Source: Comamonadaceae bacterium
GTDB taxonomy: Bacteria > Pseudomonadota > Gammaproteobacteria > Burkholderiales > Burkholderiaceae_C
NCBI GenBank assembly: GCA_021286965.1
Contig: JAJTBK010000391.1
Location: 1-7,211, forward strand
Reading direction: 5' to 3'
Length of the DNA stretch: 7,211 nt
The notes under the pieces are model-generated. The model did no database searches. It had not been told where the DNA came from and saw only the letters and a list, made by a program, of their open reading frames with translations. The translations under genes were made by a program, and so were the position numbers. How positions within the stretch are numbered: position 1 is the stretch's first letter; each line of letters begins with the position of its first letter. Shown in pieces: positions 5,446 to 7,211 of this stretch.

Positions 5446-5889
5446 ATGACCGCTGTTTCCGACATCCTCAAGGCCAAGCCCAGCCAGGCCGTGCACTGCG
5501 TCGGCCCGCAGTCCTCGGTGCTCGAAGCCCTGCAGCGCATGGCGAGCGAGGGCATTGGCGCGCTGCTGGTGATGGAGGACGAGAAAATCGTCGGCATCTT
5601 CACCGAGCGCGACTACGCCCGCAAAATTGCCCTGCACGGGCGCACCTCGGCCCTGACCCTGGTGCGCGACGTCATGACGCGCAACGTGCTGTGCGTGCGC
5701 CCCGGCCAGAGCAGCGAGCAGTGCATGGCCCTCATGACCGAAAACCGCCTGCGCCACCTGCCGGTGGTGGACGAGGGCGGCAAGCTGCTGGGCATGGTCT
5801 CCATCGGCGACCTGGTCAAGGACATCATCAGCGCGCAGCAGTTCATCATCGAGCAGCTCACGCACTACATCCACGGCGGCGGGCGCTGA
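5446..5889 (+). CDS. Two-CBS-domain protein
   Basis: A 147-residue cytoplasmic protein made almost entirely of a CBS pair (Bateman module). The first CBS covers about residues 8-62 (VLEALQRMASEGIGALLV and EDEKIVGIFTERDYARKI) and the second about 72-130 (VMTRNVLCVRPGQSSEQCMA, NRLRHLPVVDEGGKLLGMVS, IGDLVKDII). The TERDYARK and SIGDLVK positions are typical of adenine-nucleotide-binding CBS pairs; such stand-alone proteins are usually thought to sense AMP/ATP or related ligands, but no partner enzyme is evident. The start is supported by GGGAG 6 nt upstream. It sits 65 bp after the Aer-like receptor gene and 45 bp before tsaD, all in the same direction. It is a common type in Betaproteobacteria; the ligand and target are unknown. 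Confidence 0.93.
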   Translation: MTAVSDILKAKPSQAVHCVGPQSSVLEALQRMASEGIGALLVMEDEKIVGIFTERDYARKIALHGRTSALTLVRDVMTRNVLCVRPGQSSEQCMALMTENRLRHLPVVDEGGKLLGMVSIGDLVKDIISAQQFIIEQLTHYIHGGGR

Positions 5890-5903
5890 CCCCGGTGGCC
5901 GCA

Positions 5904-5927
5904 GGCCGGGCGCTCCGGCCCTACACT
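5904..5927 (+). promoter_or_regulatory. Hairpin and candidate -10 element immediately upstream of tsaD
   Basis: A perfect 6-bp GC stem, GGCCGG (5904-5909) / CCGGCC (5915-5920), encloses a 5-nt loop and is followed by TACACT (5922-5927), a 4 of 6 match to the -10 consensus. No convincing -35 is seen at 16-18 bp. The -10 ends 7 nt before the tsaD ATG, so a transcript from it would begin at or next to the start codon. No T-tract follows the hairpin, so it is not an intrinsic terminator. Confidence 0.35.
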
Positions 5928-5934
5928 CGCGGCC

Positions 5935-6972
5935 ATGAGTTTGCTGATTCTGGGGATCGAATCCTCCTGCGATGAAACCGGCGTGGCCCTGGTCGAGACC
6001 CCCGCCAGCGGCCTGCCGCGCCTGCTGGCGCACGCCCTGCACAGCCAGATCGACATGCACCAGGCCTACGGCGGCGTGGTGCCCGAGCTGGCCAGCCGCG
6101 ACCACATCCGGCGCGTGCTGCCCTTGATGGAAGATGTGTTTGCCCAGGCCGGGCGCCGCCGCGCCGAGGTGGACGTGGTGGCCTTCACGCGCGGCCCGGG
6201 CCTGGCCGGCGCGCTGCTGGTGGGTGCGGGCCTGGCCTGCGCCCTGGGCGCGGCCCTGGGCAAGCCGGTGCTGGGCGTGCACCACCTCGAAGGGCATTTG
6301 CTCTCGCCTTTCTTGAGCGCCGATGCGCCCGAATTTCCGTTTGTCGCCCTGCTCGTCTCGGGCGGGCACACCCAGCTCATGCGCGTCGATGGTGTGGGGC
6401 AGTACCAGCTGCTGGGCGAGACGATTGACGACGCTGCGGGTGAAGCCTTCGACAAATCGGCCAAGCTGCTCGGCCTGGGCTACCCCGGCGGGCCGGCGCT
6501 CTCGCGCCTGGCCGAGCAAGGCGATGCCAAAGCGTTTGCCCTGCCGCGCCCGCTCTTGCACAGCGGCGACCTCGATTTTTCCTTTGCCGGCCTGAAAACG
6601 GCGGTGCTGACGCAGGCCAAGAAGCTCGGCGAGCAGCTCGACGCGCGCCGCGCCGATCTGGCCGCCAGCACCCAGGCGGCCATCGTCGAGGTGCTGGTGA
6701 AAAAAACCCTCAAGGCCCTGCAGCACACCGGCTTGCAGCGCGTGGTGGTGGCCGGCGGCGTGGGCGCCAACGCGCTGCTGCGCGCCCAGCTCAACGCCGC
6801 CTGCGCAAAGCAGCGCGTGCGCGTGCACTACCCCGAGCTGCACCTGTGCACCGACAACGGCGCCATGATCGCCATGGCCGCCGCCATGCGCCTGCAGTGC
6901 GGGCGCGAGGCGCCCGCGCCGCTGTACGCCTTTGACGTCAAACCTCGCTGGCCGCTCGATTCCTTGGCTTGA
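5935..6972 (+). CDS. tsaD: tRNA N6-adenosine threonylcarbamoyltransferase TsaD
   Basis: A 345-residue cytoplasmic enzyme that transfers the threonylcarbamoyl group from threonylcarbamoyl-AMP to A37 of ANN-decoding tRNAs (t6A), acting with TsaB and TsaE. Visible family motifs: [10 protein letters not shown] (6-15), [17 protein letters not shown] (41-57), GVHHLEGH (114-121; His117 and His121 are the expected metal ligands), VSGGHTQL (141-148), [13 protein letters not shown] (212-224), [13 protein letters not shown] (274-286) and CTDNGAMIA (305-313; Asp307 as third metal ligand). Length equals the usual bacterial TsaD (about 340), with all key residues present. No Shine-Dalgarno is visible before the ATG. 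It lies 45 bp after the CBS gene and is the last gene on this side, followed by repeat-rich non-coding DNA. In E. coli tsaD is divergent from rpsU; here the two are 4.6 kb apart in the same relative orientation. Confidence 0.98.
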   Translation: MSLLILGIESSCDETGVALVETPASGLPRLLAHALHSQIDMHQAYGGVVPELASRDHIRRVLPLMEDVFAQAGRRRAEVDVVAFTRGPGLAGALLVGAGLACALGAALGKPVLGVHHLEGHLLSPFLSADAPEFPFVALLVSGGHTQLMRVDGVGQYQLLGETIDDAAGEAFDKSAKLLGLGYPGGPALSRLAEQGDAKAFALPRPLLHSGDLDFSFAGLKTAVLTQAKKLGEQLDARRADLAASTQAAIVEVLVKKTLKALQHTGLQRVVVAGGVGANALLRAQLNAACAKQRVRVHYPELHLCTDNGAMIAMAAAMRLQCGREAPAPLYAFDVKPRWPLDSLA

Positions 6973-7023
6973 ATAGGCATCGAATTTTCCTGATTGGTGA
7001 TCTGCCCAGATGTTTACCCCTAT

Positions 7024-7119
7024 CCGTTCGGGCTGAGCTTGTCGAAGCCAGGGCGTGATGTGCGAACAGCCCTTCGACCCTTCGGCAAGCTCAGGACAGG
7101 CCAAGCTCAGGGCGAACGG
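7024..7119. repeat. GAGCTTGTCGAAG-type dispersed inverted repeat
   Basis: The left arm (7024-7041) begins CCGTTCGGGCTGAGCTTG. The right end (7102-7119), read in reverse, is CCGTTCGCCCTGAGCTTG, 16 of 18 identical. A second, internal right-arm copy, CCCTTCGGCAAGCTCAGGA (7078-7096), lies just inside, so the right side is a partial tandem duplication. This kind of repeat, whose translation gives spurious PELAEG or LRQAQPER peptides, is widespread between genes of Burkholderiales and other bacteria. Transcribed, it would form a long imperfect hairpin. Confidence 0.8.
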
Positions 7120-7152
7120 GGTTTGTCTGAGGTAGGTCGCTAATCAGGTAAA

Positions 7153-7195
7153 TTGGCCTCTAGCCCTTTCTGATAAAGCGCGAGCAGCTATCAAA
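7153..7195. repeat. Palindromic repeat, intergenic copy A
   Basis: Reading the minus strand from 7195, the first 20 bp are identical to 2253-2272 in the flavoprotein gene, then come 11 unrelated bases, then GCTAGAGGCCAA, which differs by one base from 2284-2295. The core arms 7156-7166 and 7178-7188 flank an 11-nt spacer and are complementary at 7 of 11 positions. Repeats of this look are common between genes of Comamonadaceae as I recall them; I cannot name a described family. Confidence 0.75.
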
Positions 7196-7211
7196 AACAG
7201 AGTAAAAACCA

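Larger units (their letters stand above)
6973..7211. other. Non-coding, repeat-rich tail after tsaD
   Basis: No open frame with family features is seen in these 239 bp. They hold an inverted repeat of the GAGCTTGTCGAAG type (7024-7119), a 43-bp palindromic repeat (7153-7195) and a pair of 19-bp imperfect inverted repeats at 6983-7001 and 7136-7154 that enclose the first of these. The sequence is less GC-rich than the genes. No clear intrinsic terminator with a T-tract follows tsaD, so the large inverted repeat may serve that role. Confidence 0.7.

Noticed and set aside
5904..5920. Intrinsic terminator between the CBS gene and tsaD
   Set aside because: The GC stem has no following T-tract.
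4375..7104. A 909-codon open frame on the minus strand spanning tsaD, the CBS gene and part of the receptor gene
   Set aside because: It is antisense to three well-supported genes, begins in a dispersed repeat (spurious PELAEG and LRQAQPER peptides) and is a low-complexity product of GC-rich codon structure.

Overview
This is a GC-rich chromosomal segment from a betaproteobacterium, most likely of the family Comamonadaceae (Acidovorax, Comamonas or Alicycliphilus type). The assignment rests on protein flavour, on the neighbourhood rpsU, GatB/YqeY protein, HI0933-family flavoprotein, YbiB, and on the style of the intergenic repeats. It is an inference from memory, not a database match.

Layout. 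The left half is transcribed leftwards. Reading in that direction it holds ybiB (3632-2718), an HI0933/YhiN-type flavoprotein overlapping it by 4 nt (2721-1468), then rpsU (1335-1123) from a promoter inside the end of the flavoprotein gene. A strong terminator hairpin follows, then a GatB/YqeY protein gene (1011-565), a second terminator (524-489), and the 5' part of a lipoprotein gene (362 to the left edge) whose reading frame becomes a perfect 15-bp tandem repeat encoding Pro-Pro-Val-Thr-Thr. The right half is transcribed rightwards: an Aer-type PAS/methyl-accepting redox sensor (3728-5380), a two-CBS-domain protein (5446-5889) and tsaD (5935-6972). The 95-bp gap 3633-3727 is the divergent control region. 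The last 239 bp carry no gene but are rich in repeats.

How the genes relate. rpsU, the GatB/YqeY protein and tsaD belong to translation and tRNA modification. tsaD and rpsU point away from each other as in the E. coli tsaD/rpsU-dnaG-rpoD locus, but here four genes lie between them, and the gene after the GatB/YqeY protein is a lipoprotein, not dnaG. The Aer-like receptor and CBS protein sense redox/energy or nucleotide state; any functional link to tsaD is speculative.

Most notable signal. A short palindromic element (11-nt arm, 11-nt spacer, 11-nt arm) occurs in the intergenic DNA at 7156-7188 and again inside the flavoprotein coding sequence at 2260-2292. The two copies share a 20-bp identical block and the same 43-bp architecture. 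A more divergent relative lies inside ybiB near 3213-3255, within a patch of otherwise rare A/T-ending codons. This looks like an intergenic repeat domesticated in frame within conserved genes, similar in principle to Rickettsia palindromic elements. I see no defence system, CRISPR array, insertion-sequence transposase or tRNA gene in the window.
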